From assembly GCA_019117485.1 (NCBI GenBank), contig DWZQ01000006.1, positions 1-64,000 of the forward strand: a stretch of 64,000 nt of DNA. The letters run 5' to 3'. The stretch is from Candidatus Agathobaculum intestinipullorum (lineage in GTDB: Bacteria; Bacillota; Clostridia; Oscillospirales; Butyricicoccaceae). Each line of letters begins with the position of its first letter. The stretch's first letter is position 1. Under the pieces are notes generated by a model. It was not told the origin of the DNA. It searched no databases and was given only the letters and a program-made list of their open reading frames with translations. Shown piece after piece: positions 1 to 7,762 of the stretch. A program made the position numbers and the translations under genes.

Positions 1-177
1 CCTCCTTGCGGCAGAGTCCGCTGAATACAAGAGTGGAACCTCTCCCTTCACGGGATTTCATTGATGAGCCGGATGAAGCAGCCCGATGTGAGCTGTCTTC
101 TCATTTCGCAGTAGGGTATGACCCGTGGAGAACGAGAGGCGCAGCCATACGAAACCTGAACCAAAGGAGTGTTCTGC
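1..177 (+). ncRNA. candidate bridge-RNA region of the IS110 element (partial)
   Basis: This noncoding stretch directly precedes the IS110 transposase start. It contains short self-complementary pieces, for example GCGG/CCGC near 9-24, GAG/CTC near 32-45 and GGGT/ACCC near 114-124. In IS110-subgroup elements such as IS621 the equivalent region is transcribed as a roughly 180-nt structured bridge RNA with target-binding and donor-binding loops. I infer the same role from position and family. Loops and guide sequences cannot be assigned without the element ends. Confidence 0.4.
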
Positions 178-1350
178 ATGTACATCGTAGGCATCGACAT
201 CGGCAAACGTAATCATGAAGCCAGTATCATGAATGCAGCGGGAAAACAGTATGGAAAGCCCATTCGTTTTGCCAACTCTCATACCGGCTTCAACAAACTG
301 ATGGATTGGGTAAAGAACATCTCAGGAGCGGATGATGTCGTCTTTGGAATGGAAGCTACCGGGCACTACTGGCTGGCGCTTTACACCCATTTGTGTCATG
401 AGGGGTACGCCGTCCATGTAATCAACGCTGTTCAGTCAGATGCTCTGCGGGGAATGTATATCCGCCAGGCTAAGAATGACAGCAGAGACTCATTTATCAT
501 TGCCGAGGTCATCCGCTTCGGACGCTTTTGTGAAACTGCTGTTTCAGCACCGGAACTCCATGCATTGCGGGAACTATGCCGCCATCGCTTCTGGATCGTT
601 GATTCTGTTTCGGATCTAAAGCGGAAAGTAATCGCGTTGCTGGATCAGGTGTTCCCTGAGTATGAAAACCTTTTTACCAATACCTTTGGAAAGACTTCTT
701 TACAACTTCTCTCCGAATACACGACACCGGAAGAACTGCTTGCCGTTGATACGGCCAAACTGGCAGAGACGATTTACACCGCCAGCCGTGGTCACCATGG
801 CATTGAGAAAGCCCAGGAGATTCAAAACACCGCACGCAATTCCTTCGGGATCCTGCTGGCTTCCGATTCCATTGCCCTTCTCATCCGCCAATACATCGAA
901 CAGATTCGCTTCGTGGAAAAACAGGTTGATAGAATCGACACAGAAATCGCACGTTTGCTTTCTGCTTTTGACAACCAACTTACCACCATTACAGGTATTG
1001 GCCCAACCCTTGCGGCTACAATCCTCAGTGAAATTGGCGATATCCGCAAATTTGCGTCACCGGGCAAACTAGCCGCCTTTGCCGGTATTGATCCGACTAT
1101 GAAACAGTCTGGTAACTTTGTTGGCAGCCATGTCCATATGTCCAAACGTGGCTCGCCTTATCTGCGCCGGGCTATTTGGCTTGCTGCAACTATCGCTGCC
1201 TTCAAAGACCCTTCCATCTCTGTCTACTACCAGCGCAAACGCTCTGAAGGGAAATCCCATCTCACAGCACTGGGACATGTTTCCCGCAAAATGGTGAATA
1301 TCATCTTCGCTGTCCTTCGTGACAATACCCCCTATTCCCCAGCTATTTAG
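178..1350 (+). CDS. IS110 family transposase (DEDD recombinase)
   Basis: This 390-residue protein is the RNA-guided recombinase of the insertion sequence. The N-terminal RuvC-like DEDD domain begins with the motif VGIDIGKRNHE at residues 3-13 and continues with FGMEATGHYW near 55-65. The C-terminal Transposase_20 domain carries the helix-hairpin-helix-like stretch TGIGPTLAATILSEIG and then SKRGSPYLRRAIW, which holds the serine that acts with the acidic site. Length is normal for the family (about 330-450), and no frameshift or stop is seen, so it may be active. The start is ATG 178, 8 nt after AAAGGAG; the in-frame GTG at 169 overlaps that ribosome binding site and is rejected. A strong minus-strand promoter at 1407-1435 faces this gene and would give antisense RNA. 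Confidence 0.95.
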   Translation: MYIVGIDIGKRNHEASIMNAAGKQYGKPIRFANSHTGFNKLMDWVKNISGADDVVFGMEATGHYWLALYTHLCHEGYAVHVINAVQSDALRGMYIRQAKNDSRDSFIIAEVIRFGRFCETAVSAPELHALRELCRHRFWIVDSVSDLKRKVIALLDQVFPEYENLFTNTFGKTSLQLLSEYTTPEELLAVDTAKLAETIYTASRGHHGIEKAQEIQNTARNSFGILLASDSIALLIRQYIEQIRFVEKQVDRIDTEIARLLSAFDNQLTTITGIGPTLAATILSEIGDIRKFASPGKLAAFAGIDPTMKQSGNFVGSHVHMSKRGSPYLRRAIWLAATIAAFKDPSISVYYQRKRSEGKSHLTALGHVSRKMVNIIFAVLRDNTPYSPAI

Positions 1351-1384
1351 AAATCTTCTCTTGACAACCCTTTATAGCCGGTCT

Positions 1385-1435
1385 TATATCGGTGATCGAT
1401 ATATGCATTATATATCGGATACCGATATATGTCAA
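1385..1435 (-). promoter_or_regulatory. consensus sigma-A promoter with two palindromic operators
   Basis: Read on the minus strand there is TTGACA (1435-1430), exactly 17 bp, then TATAAT (1412-1407): a perfect consensus promoter. Two related 19-bp palindromes overlap it. TATATCGGATACCGATATA (1411-1429) fills the spacer, and TATATCGGTGATCGATATA (1385-1403) covers the start point, 26 bp centre to centre. This is the layout of a tightly repressed promoter. The repressor is not identifiable; PadR-type regulators of Clostridia are one guess. It points leftward into the IS110 element, so its original target was probably displaced. Confidence 0.75.
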
Positions 1436-1457
1436 GCGTCGTACACGTCACTGCCGC

Positions 1458-1486
1458 TTGACACGTCCCGCTGATTGTTTTATGCT
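1458..1486 (+). promoter_or_regulatory. sigma-A promoter of the prolyl-tRNA editing gene
   Basis: TTGACA at 1458-1463, a 17-bp spacer and TATGCT at 1481-1486 lie 35 bp before the start codon at 1521. A GAGGAG ribosome binding site follows at 1507-1512. Confidence 0.75.
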
Positions 1487-1520
1487 GGGTTTATCCCATT
1501 CTGTCCGAGGAGTGTTACCC

Positions 1521-2075
1521 ATGTCCGAATTTTACCTTGATCCCACGCTGTATGACAGCCGCCCGTCCGACCTGACTGGTCGCGACCCGGTCGAGATCGC
1601 CTGCTATGACTTTCTTGACGGCCTTGGCATACCTTACCAGCGTGTCGATCACGACGAAACGCCCTCGATTGAGGCTTGCGCCGAGGTTGAAAAGCTGCTC
1701 GGCATCGAAATCTGCAAAAACCTGTTTTTGTGCAACCGGCAGAAAACGCAGTTCACGCTGTTGCTCATGCCCGGCCGCAAGGAGTTCCGCACCAAGGAGC
1801 TGTCCGCGCAGCTGGGGTGCTCGCGGCTGTCGTTTGCGGGGGAGGGGCCTATGCGCGAGCTGCTCGGCGTCACGCCCGGTTCGGTATCCGTGCTCGGCCT
1901 GCTAAACGACACCGAAAAGCGTGTGCGGCTGGTCATTGACCGCGACGCACTGGCGCACGAATATTTCGGATGCCATCCCTGCCGCAATACAACTTCCCTG
2001 CGCATCAAGACCGCCGATCTGACCGGCCGCATCCTGCCCGCGCTGGGACACATGCCCGATTATGTCAGCTTGTAA
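1521..2075 (+). CDS. YbaK/ProX-type prolyl-tRNA editing deacylase
   Basis: This 184-residue free-standing editing domain resembles the YbaK/ProX (PrdX) family, which hydrolyses alanyl- or cysteinyl-tRNA(Pro) made in error by prolyl-tRNA synthetase. Family features are the early lysine in CKNLFL (about residue 70), the MPGRKEFRTKEL helix, the GVTPGSVSVLGLLND loop that shapes the substrate pocket, and the C-terminal FGCHPCRNTTSLRI segment near 152-165. It is cytoplasmic, with no signal peptide. The start is ATG 1521 with a GAGGAG site; the frame is open upstream but lacks a ribosome binding site there. It is followed by ndk, which has its own promoter. Confidence 0.88.
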   Translation: MSEFYLDPTLYDSRPSDLTGRDPVEIACYDFLDGLGIPYQRVDHDETPSIEACAEVEKLLGIEICKNLFLCNRQKTQFTLLLMPGRKEFRTKELSAQLGCSRLSFAGEGPMRELLGVTPGSVSVLGLLNDTEKRVRLVIDRDALAHEYFGCHPCRNTTSLRIKTADLTGRILPALGHMPDYVSL

Positions 2076-2087
2076 CCGGAAAGGGGC

Positions 2088-2115
2088 TTGTTTTGGCGCT
2101 GTTTTGTGCTATACT
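2088..2115 (+). promoter_or_regulatory. ndk promoter
   Basis: TTGTTT at 2088-2093, a 16-bp spacer and TATACT at 2110-2115 lie 31 bp upstream of the ndk start. Confidence 0.6.
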
Positions 2116-2146
2116 GGAAGAAATCCTCAAAGAAAGCAGGCAGACT

Positions 2147-2551
2147 ATGGAACGAACTTATATCATGCTCAAACCCGACGCATTGCAGCGCGGCATCGTC
2201 GGTGAGATTCTGGCGCGTATCGAGCGCAAGGGCTACCGCATCACCCATATGAAAACCATGCAGCTGGACGAGCCTATTCTGCGTGAGCACTACGCGCACA
2301 TCGTTGACCAGCCGTTTTTCCCGCCCACGGTCGAGTATATGACGAGCGGCCCGGTGGTTGCGATGGTGGTCGAGGGCGAGAACGTTATCCAAGGTATGCG
2401 CACGCTCATGGGCCCGACCAAGAACGAGAACGCCATGCCGGGCACCATCCGCGGCGATTTCGCCTGCTCGACCACATATAATGTCATCCACGGTTCGGAT
2501 GCACCCGAGACCGCCGAGATTGAGATTCGCCGCTTCTTCGGCGAAATCTAA
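2147..2551 (+). CDS. ndk: nucleoside diphosphate kinase
   Basis: This 134-residue cytoplasmic enzyme transfers the gamma-phosphate of ATP to nucleoside diphosphates through a phospho-histidine. The sequence is a complete, normal-length NDK: the N-terminal ERTYIMLKPDA strand with the conserved lysine, the RGIVGEI segment, the TNPA-like phosphate loop TKNENAMPGTIRGDF (91-105), and the active-site histidine H115 in NVIHGSD. The start ATG 2147 follows AAGCAGG. The gene has its own promoter, and a perfect 18-bp hairpin lies 31 nt after the stop codon. Confidence 0.97.
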   Translation: MERTYIMLKPDALQRGIVGEILARIERKGYRITHMKTMQLDEPILREHYAHIVDQPFFPPTVEYMTSGPVVAMVVEGENVIQGMRTLMGPTKNENAMPGTIRGDFACSTTYNVIHGSDAPETAEIEIRRFFGEI

Positions 2552-2582
2552 GCTGTGTATCCTCGCAGCAGAAAACCGTTTT

Positions 2583-2623
2583 GCCGCAGGGCGGCATGGC
2601 CCAGCGCCATGCCGCCCTGCGGC
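2583..2623 (+). terminator. perfect 18-bp inverted repeat between ndk and the response regulator
   Basis: GCCGCAGGGCGGCATGGC (2583-2600) pairs perfectly with 2606-2623 around a 5-nt loop. There is no T-run on the plus side, so it may be a processing or stabilising hairpin or a weak terminator. A second GC stem (GGCGGG 2649-2654 with CCCGCC 2664-2669) follows just before the response regulator start. Confidence 0.6.
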
Positions 2624-2688
2624 GCTTAAGGCAATAAAAGGAACCCGCGGCGGGGGTGCGGCTCCCGCCCTGCCGGAATGGAGAGAGA

Positions 2689-3390
2689 ATGTTGAAGCAT
2701 ACCATCCTGATCGCGGAGGACGACCGCGATATCATCGAACTGCTCACCCTGTACCTGTCCGCCGATTTCGACGTGCGCGCCGTGACCGACGGCTTGGAAG
2801 CACTGGAAACCATCCGTGCGGGCGGCATTTCCCTTGCGCTGGTGGATATTATGATGCCGGGATTAAACGGCTATGAACTGATCCGCCGCGTGCGTGCGTT
2901 CAGCAACCTGCCGGTCATCATCCTGTCGGCCAAAGGGATGGACGCGGATAAGGTGCTCGGCCTTGACCTGGGCGCGGACGCTTACTTGACCAAACCGTTT
3001 AACGCACTCGAGGTCGTGGCTTATGTCAAGGCCGCTTTGCGACGGTATTACCAGCTCGGCGCGGACAGTACGCCCGCCGAAAAACCGCGCGTGCTGACGG
3101 TCGGCACGCTCGAACTGGACACCGACCGTTTTGTGCTGCGCAAAAACGGTCTGACCGTGCCGCTGACCTCGACCGAGCTGAAGATCCTCGCCGAGCTAAT
3201 GCGCTGTCCCGGGCGGGTGTTCACACGCGCGCAGCTATATGAGTGTGTCGGCGGTGCGTTTTACGAAAGCGACGACAACACCATGATGGTGCATATCTCC
3301 AACCTGCGTGCTAAAATTGAGGACGACCCGGCAAATCCGCGCTATATCAAAACCGTTAGGGGGTTGGGCTACAAAATTGAAGACCAATAA
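2689..3390 (+). CDS. OmpR/PhoB-family response regulator
   Basis: This 233-residue DNA-binding response regulator is the partner of the histidine kinase that overlaps its 3' end. The receiver domain (about 3-120) has the acidic pair E10/D11-D12, the phosphorylation site D53 in LALVDIMMPG, and the lysine of LTKPF near 105. A winged-helix effector domain (about 135-231) contains LTSTELKILAELMRCPGRVFT, and the recognition and wing part ends in IKTVRGLGYKI, as in VanR/PhoP-type regulators. The start ATG 2689 is preceded by GGAGAGAG. Neighbours do not reveal the signal. Confidence 0.93.
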   Translation: MLKHTILIAEDDRDIIELLTLYLSADFDVRAVTDGLEALETIRAGGISLALVDIMMPGLNGYELIRRVRAFSNLPVIILSAKGMDADKVLGLDLGADAYLTKPFNALEVVAYVKAALRRYYQLGADSTPAEKPRVLTVGTLELDTDRFVLRKNGLTVPLTSTELKILAELMRCPGRVFTRAQLYECVGGAFYESDDNTMMVHISNLRAKIEDDPANPRYIKTVRGLGYKIEDQ

Positions 3391-4969
3391 GCTGTTGCGT
3401 AAGAGTTTCCTGCGCACCTGTATTACCTATTTTATCCTGTGCTCGTTGCTGGTCAGCGCGCTCAACGCCGCGCTCAACCTTGTCATCGCGCACCGGCTGG
3501 ATAATGCATTCCCGACGATCGGCACGATGCTTACTTATGAGGATGCGCTTGCGCAGGATGATTTCGCCGCCATCCCCATGCGGCGCTTTGCTGGCTGTGC
3601 GTTCCTCGTTCTGGACGAGGACGGCCGCGTGGTGTATGCTTCGGATAACCGTCTGAAAGAACAATTGCATCCGGAAAACTTGTGGATGATCAACGAATAT
3701 GATTCAGGGCTGTATTACTCGGTGCAGCAAATGGGCAGTGTGCTGGATGGCAGTCAGTACTTTATCGCACTGCACCGCTATAAAGAGGACACCGGCACGA
3801 CGGAACTGGTCAATTACTGTATCGTGGATGCGTCCTACCGCATTCTGGAAGGCGACCTGTTCCCATGGCTCGAGCAGTTGACCGAGCGGGAGTTTGAGCT
3901 GTTGCAAGGCATCTATCAGGGACAGTGGGAGATATCCAAGGCGGTTTTCTCGGCTGCGGACGGCACGGAGCGCACGCTGCTGTTTGTCGCGCCGCGCTTG
4001 ACGGAGGCGGCTTACGTCAAAGCGCTCGAGCGTGCCAATCGGTTGAGCCTGCTGTCCTATCCCGTCCTGTTGGTTGCAGTCTGCCTGCTGGCGGTGCTGT
4101 TCCGCCGCCAACTCCGCCGCGCAATCCAGCCGCTGCATCAGGCAATTCTCTCTTATGCCGCCGGCCGACGCGTGGAGGTCGACCCACAGGTGCTGCCGGT
4201 GGAGTTTCGCGATGTGACCGACAGCTTCACCCACCTGCTCGACCAGTTGGAGCAGGCAAACGCAGAAAAACAGGCGATGTCTGAGGAGAAGCAGCGCGTG
4301 TTGGCCGATCTGTCGCACGACCTCAAAACCCCGCTGACCGTCATCCAAGGCTATGCGCAGGCACTGGCAGACGGTATGGTGCCGCCTGAAAAGCAGCATC
4401 AATATCTGGAGACGATCTGCCGCAAGGCCACTGCCAGCACGGTACTGATGAACACGCTGTTCGATTATGTCCGGCTCGACCACCCTGACTACACCTTGCA
4501 CGCAGAAACAGCCGACTTGGGCGCGTTTTGTGCGGCCTATCTGGCGGAAAAGTATCCCGAAATCGAGTCGCGCGGCTTTGTGCTGTCGCCAGAGCTGCCG
4601 GATGCGCCGCTGTCCGTTCCGTTTGACGCCGGACTGCTGCGCCGCCTGCTCGACAACCTGCTGAGCAATGCCTTGCAGTATAACCCGGCTGGTACCACCT
4701 TGTATTTTGCCCTTGCTTTGCAGGGCGATTGTGTGCGGCTGACCGTCGCGGATGACGGCGTCGGTATCCCGGACGAGCTGGCCGATACGTTGTTTGAGCC
4801 GTTCGTCACCGGCAATCGCGCACGCACGTCGGGTGGCGGCACCGGTCTGGGCATGGCGATCGTCAAAAAGGTGGCCGTGCTGCATGGTGGTTCGGTGCGG
4901 CTGGTGCGCCCACCGCACACGCCCTACCATACCGAATTTGAGCTGCTGCTGCCGCTCGAGCAGCCGTAG
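3377..4969 (+). CDS. sensor histidine kinase, cognate of the upstream regulator
   Basis: This membrane sensor kinase is about 530 residues long. A first transmembrane helix (about 14-35) leads into an extracytoplasmic sensor region of roughly 190 residues. A second helix (LSYPVLLVAVCLLAVLF, about 225-242) is followed by a HAMP-like linker. The HisKA box has the phospho-accepting H314 in SHDLKTPLT, and the HATPase domain has the N-box LLDNLLSNALQYNP, the G1 box DDGVGIP and the G2 box GGGTGLGMAIVKK. No ATG gives a sensible N-terminus. I chose TTG 3377, which overlaps the regulator gene by 14 nt and begins just before the basic LLRKSF stretch; an upstream in-frame start inside the regulator gene is possible. 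A strong bidirectional terminator follows. Confidence 0.88.
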   Translation: MKTNKLLRKSFLRTCITYFILCSLLVSALNAALNLVIAHRLDNAFPTIGTMLTYEDALAQDDFAAIPMRRFAGCAFLVLDEDGRVVYASDNRLKEQLHPENLWMINEYDSGLYYSVQQMGSVLDGSQYFIALHRYKEDTGTTELVNYCIVDASYRILEGDLFPWLEQLTEREFELLQGIYQGQWEISKAVFSAADGTERTLLFVAPRLTEAAYVKALERANRLSLLSYPVLLVAVCLLAVLFRRQLRRAIQPLHQAILSYAAGRRVEVDPQVLPVEFRDVTDSFTHLLDQLEQANAEKQAMSEEKQRVLADLSHDLKTPLTVIQGYAQALADGMVPPEKQHQYLETICRKATASTVLMNTLFDYVRLDHPDYTLHAETADLGAFCAAYLAEKYPEIESRGFVLSPELPDAPLSVPFDAGLLRRLLDNLLSNALQYNPAGTTLYFALALQGDCVRLTVADDGVGIPDELADTLFEPFVTGNRARTSGGGTGLGMAIVKKVAVLHGGSVRLVRPPHTPYHTEFELLLPLEQP

Positions 4970-4984
4970 CCGTTTAATCACTTA

Positions 4985-5028
4985 AAACGGGCTTTCCCTC
5001 TGCTTTTTGGCAGACGGAAAGCCCGTTT
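4985..5028. terminator. bidirectional terminator between convergent genes
   Basis: AAACGGGCTTTCC (4985-4997) pairs perfectly with GGAAAGCCCGTTT (5016-5028). The loop holds an inner CTGC/GCAG stem. It serves the kinase gene on the plus strand and the phosphoesterase on the minus strand. Confidence 0.85.
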
Positions 5029-5067
5029 GGCGTTTGCATTATGTCTGTTTTAAAGTTTGGCGCGTGC

Positions 5068-5658
5068 TCACAGCGTGATCTGGTACCAGCCGTAGGCGTT
5101 GATGACGGTGGTCTGCCCGAATTGGGACTCGCGCGGATATTGCAGGCCGTAGTTGAGGTGGGTGTGCCCGTGCACCATGTAGGCGGGTGTATAGCGCGTC
5201 AGCAGCGAGGGGAACGCCCGGAAACCCTGATGCGGCAGGTCGGGGCCGTCGTTCATGCCGTGGCCGGGCGCGTGCGTGAGCAGGATGTCAAATCCGCCGT
5301 GCCGCCAGAGCGAGAACCACAGCCGCCAGATGCGGCGGTTCATTTCGCTCTGTGTGTACTGGTGGATGCCGTTCTTGTAGCGGATCGAGCCGCCCAGACC
5401 GAGGATGCGCACGCCCTGGTGGCAGTAGATCTGGTCCTCGATGTTGATGCAGCCGAGCGGCGGGCGGGATGCATAGATATCATCGTGATTGCCGTGCACA
5501 TAGAGGACCGGCGCGTGCGAGTAAGTCGCGATGAAGGAAAGATAGTCGGGCGACAGGTCGCCGCAGGACAGGATCAGGTCGGCATCCTTGAGCCGGTAAG
5601 GCTGGGTGGGGTCCCACAGCGGCGGGGATTCCACGTCGGCAAGTGTCAAAATATTCAT
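5068..5658 (-). CDS. small metallophosphoesterase
   Basis: This 196-residue single-domain calcineurin-like phosphoesterase is probably cytoplasmic, as it has no signal peptide. Metal-binding motifs are in family order: the early DV replacing the usual DxH (residues 8-9), GDLSPDY near 34, the GNHDD block near 56, HAPGHG near 129 and HGHTH near 163. Because the first motif is ADVES rather than DxH, one metal site may be altered. The start overlaps the stop of the upstream BMP-fusion gene by 4 nt (ATGA), so the two are translationally coupled and probably act in one process. Substrate unknown. Confidence 0.85.
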   Translation of the reverse strand: MNILTLADVESPPLWDPTQPYRLKDADLILSCGDLSPDYLSFIATYSHAPVLYVHGNHDDIYASRPPLGCINIEDQIYCHQGVRILGLGGSIRYKNGIHQYTQSEMNRRIWRLWFSLWRHGGFDILLTHAPGHGMNDGPDLPHQGFRAFPSLLTRYTPAYMVHGHTHLNYGLQYPRESQFGQTTVINAYGWYQITL

Positions 5659-7550
5659 GGCTTCCGAATCCCCTGCGTGCGTGTCAGCGCCTGCGCCTCG
5701 GGCAGCAGCTCGTCAAACGGTGGCAGGCTGCCGATCACGTTATCGGCCAGCCAGTCCATCGTGATCAGCTCCTGCGGCGTGATGGCGCGGCTCTGGTAAT
5801 CATGAATCTCGCCGGATTGGCTGCGGATACGGCCTGAAAACGGGTGGAACGCGCCCGCGCTGACGCCTTGCTTGAGCAGCTGCATCAGCCGCTGCGTGCC
5901 CTCAGGCAGGCTGCGCGAGCAAATCAGGTCAATGACCCCGCTGTCCATGCCCCACCAATAGTTGATGGCGTGCGTGCCGACACGGTCGCTGTTCCAGCTG
6001 CCGTTGAGGTAGCTGCGCACGATGCGCTCATACAGCTGCCCCCAGCGGCACAGTGACAGCGCAAGGTTGGAAAGGTTGTCCCCGTCGGCGTGGTACAGGC
6101 CGACATAATGCGGCAGCGACGCGCCCGAGGCGATCATGTCCTGATCGGAAATATACGAGATGCCCGCGCGGGAAAGCCGGTCGCGGTAGTCGCTCCGGAT
6201 GGTCTTAGACCACTCCAAATAGACCTGCGCGCGCGGGTTGACCAGCCGTGCGCCCAGCGCAAAGGCGTTGATGTTGGCCGTGATACCGTAGATCGGATAG
6301 TCCGCGATATAGCCGATGCGGTCGTCCGGGGTCAGGCTGCCCGCAATCGCGCCCATGAGGAACTTGCCCTCGTACATGCGCGCATAGTAGGTGCGGATGG
6401 ATGGGTGCGCCGTGTTGAGCGAGCAGTTGAGCACTGCGATTTTGGGATTGGCCAGCGCGGCCTGCACGCTCGGCTGCAACAGCCGGGGGGAGGTGGTAAA
6501 GATCAGGTCGGAACGGTCGCACACGGCCGCGGTGAGCGCCTGCTGGGCGGCTTCGTCCGTATCCGCACCGTCCAAGCAGATGGTTTCCACCTGCCCGTCG
6601 AACGCAGCCTCTAAATCGTGTCGCCCAAGCTCGTGGGCGTATACCCAGCTTGAGGTTTGCGCCTTGCCCACATGGATGAACGCAATGCGCAGGTGGCTGG
6701 AGGACAGCACGGGGAACAGCGGCCGGCGGTCGGTTGGCTTGAGCACCAGATGGATGGAGGCATCCATATCGCGGTTGCAGACCTCGTCCCACAGGCTGGC
6801 AAGCTCACCGCGCAGCGTGGCGGTGGTCTTTTCCAAGGAGTCGGCGTAGTCGTAAATCTGTGCGTAGACCAGCAGCGCGTCGCCGACGGTCAGCGTCAGT
6901 TTGTCGGTGGCGCGCTCCTCGAAGGCACGGCGGAACGCGGTATAAAAGCCGCGGAAGTCGCGCCGCTCCTGCTCGTCCCATGTGGCACCGGCATCCGTCG
7001 GGTGGACATAGGCGAGCAGATCGTCAAAACCGCTTTCGCGGCTGAACCACAGGTAGTTAACGCCGGTCAGCGCGTAGAAATGCAGAAAACGCGTGTAGAT
7101 GCGGCTTTCCTCGCTGTCATCCGGCACGGGCAGGATGCGCGTGACCGTGCCGTGTACACTCACCGCGCCAAAGTGGCGCAGCACGCTGACGCGCTTGTGC
7201 CCCTCTACCACATAAAAGCGGTTCATAAATTCGTATGCCTTGATCGGGTCGCGGATGCCGCTGGACAGATGTGCGTCGCAAAGGGCACTCCATTTTTGGG
7301 CAAATTCGGTTTTTTCCCCCATCAGCGGCAGGAAATCGTGCGTGAAGGTTGGCTGGCGACCGGCGTAATAGGTGCCGACGATTTGCTCGAGCGGAATCTC
7401 AACCAGCCCGAGCTGCTGCTGGGAGGCAATGGGGGTGTGCTGCAAGATCTGTTCCAGCACCGGCAGGAAGGGGGATTCGCCGCGCGACAGGCTGGCACGG
7501 TAAGAACGGCGGCCAAGACGGCAGGCCTTGCGGTATTCTTCGATGGACAT
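5655..7550 (-). CDS. ParB-like / BMP (PnrA-like) fusion protein, cytoplasmic
   Basis: This 631-residue protein has two recognisable parts. The N-terminal third contains a ParB/sulfiredoxin-like element around YVVEGHKRVSVLRHFGA (about 120-136). The C-terminal part (about 290-600) resembles the BMP/PnrA/Med nucleoside-binding proteins: LRIAFIHVG, then LIFTTSPRLLQ, LNCSLN, YEGKFLMGAIAG and ADYPIYGITANINAFALGARL. BMP proteins are normally lipoproteins of nucleoside ABC importers, but this one has no signal peptide or lipobox, so it is probably an intracellular ligand sensor or regulator (inference). The start was chosen at ATG 7550 with AGGTG upstream; GTG 7562 is the alternative. The downstream phosphoesterase is coupled by a 4-nt overlap. 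Confidence 0.8.
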   Translation of the reverse strand: MSIEEYRKACRLGRRSYRASLSRGESPFLPVLEQILQHTPIASQQQLGLVEIPLEQIVGTYYAGRQPTFTHDFLPLMGEKTEFAQKWSALCDAHLSSGIRDPIKAYEFMNRFYVVEGHKRVSVLRHFGAVSVHGTVTRILPVPDDSEESRIYTRFLHFYALTGVNYLWFSRESGFDDLLAYVHPTDAGATWDEQERRDFRGFYTAFRRAFEERATDKLTLTVGDALLVYAQIYDYADSLEKTTATLRGELASLWDEVCNRDMDASIHLVLKPTDRRPLFPVLSSSHLRIAFIHVGKAQTSSWVYAHELGRHDLEAAFDGQVETICLDGADTDEAAQQALTAAVCDRSDLIFTTSPRLLQPSVQAALANPKIAVLNCSLNTAHPSIRTYYARMYEGKFLMGAIAGSLTPDDRIGYIADYPIYGITANINAFALGARLVNPRAQVYLEWSKTIRSDYRDRLSRAGISYISDQDMIASGASLPHYVGLYHADGDNLSNLALSLCRWGQLYERIVRSYLNGSWNSDRVGTHAINYWWGMDSGVIDLICSRSLPEGTQRLMQLLKQGVSAGAFHPFSGRIRSQSGEIHDYQSRAITPQELITMDWLADNVIGSLPPFDELLPEAQALTRTQGIRKP

Positions 7551-7593
7551 AGGGGGATGCACCTGCTTTCCAGTACCCGGTTATTGTGGTTCC

Positions 7594-7622
7594 ATCGTAG
7601 CACAGTGCGGCGGGAAAAACAA
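7594..7622 (-). promoter_or_regulatory. promoter of the BMP-fusion operon
   Basis: On the minus strand TTGTTT (7622-7617), a 17-bp spacer ending in TGC, and TACGAT (7599-7594) form an extended -10 promoter 44 nt before the start codon. Confidence 0.55.
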
Positions 7623-7672
7623 TCGGCCGGGGAGAATATCATAAACTTACCGCCTATATCAGAAAATTACCG

Positions 7673-7702
7673 TTGCGAAACAAGGGGGATAAGTGGTATC
7701 CT
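7673..7702 (+). promoter_or_regulatory. probable promoter of the MsmX-type ATPase gene
   Basis: TTGCGA (7673-7678), 18 bp and TATCCT (7697-7702) lie 60 bp before the start. The match is moderate. Confidence 0.4.
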
Positions 7703-7762
7703 GCAAACAAGGAAAAAGCACGGCTTTATAACTACGGTTTTATTTTTTTGGAGGAATCAGTC

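Larger units (their letters stand above)
1..1384 (+). mobile_element. IS110-family insertion sequence, left end outside window
   Basis: One IS110-type transposase gene is preceded by at least 177 nt and followed by only about 30 nt of likely element DNA. A long left and short right noncoding part is typical of the IS110 subgroup, whose left noncoding region encodes the bridge RNA. IS110 elements lack terminal inverted repeats and do not duplicate their target, so neither end can be fixed by eye. The left end lies before base 1. The right end is somewhere between the stop codon (1350) and the operator palindromes at 1385-1429; 1384 is my limit, not a mapped junction. Confidence 0.7.

Noticed and set aside
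1361..1389. Plus-strand promoter TTGACA-17-TTATAT at the right end of the IS element
   Set aside because: The -10 is poor and overlaps the operator palindrome. The minus-strand consensus promoter and the plus-strand promoter at 1458 explain the region better.
3704..4981. 425-residue minus-strand frame opposite the histidine kinase
   Set aside because: It is a Gln/Arg/His-rich shadow of the kinase gene, typical of antisense frames in GC-rich DNA. The plus strand has all kinase motifs.
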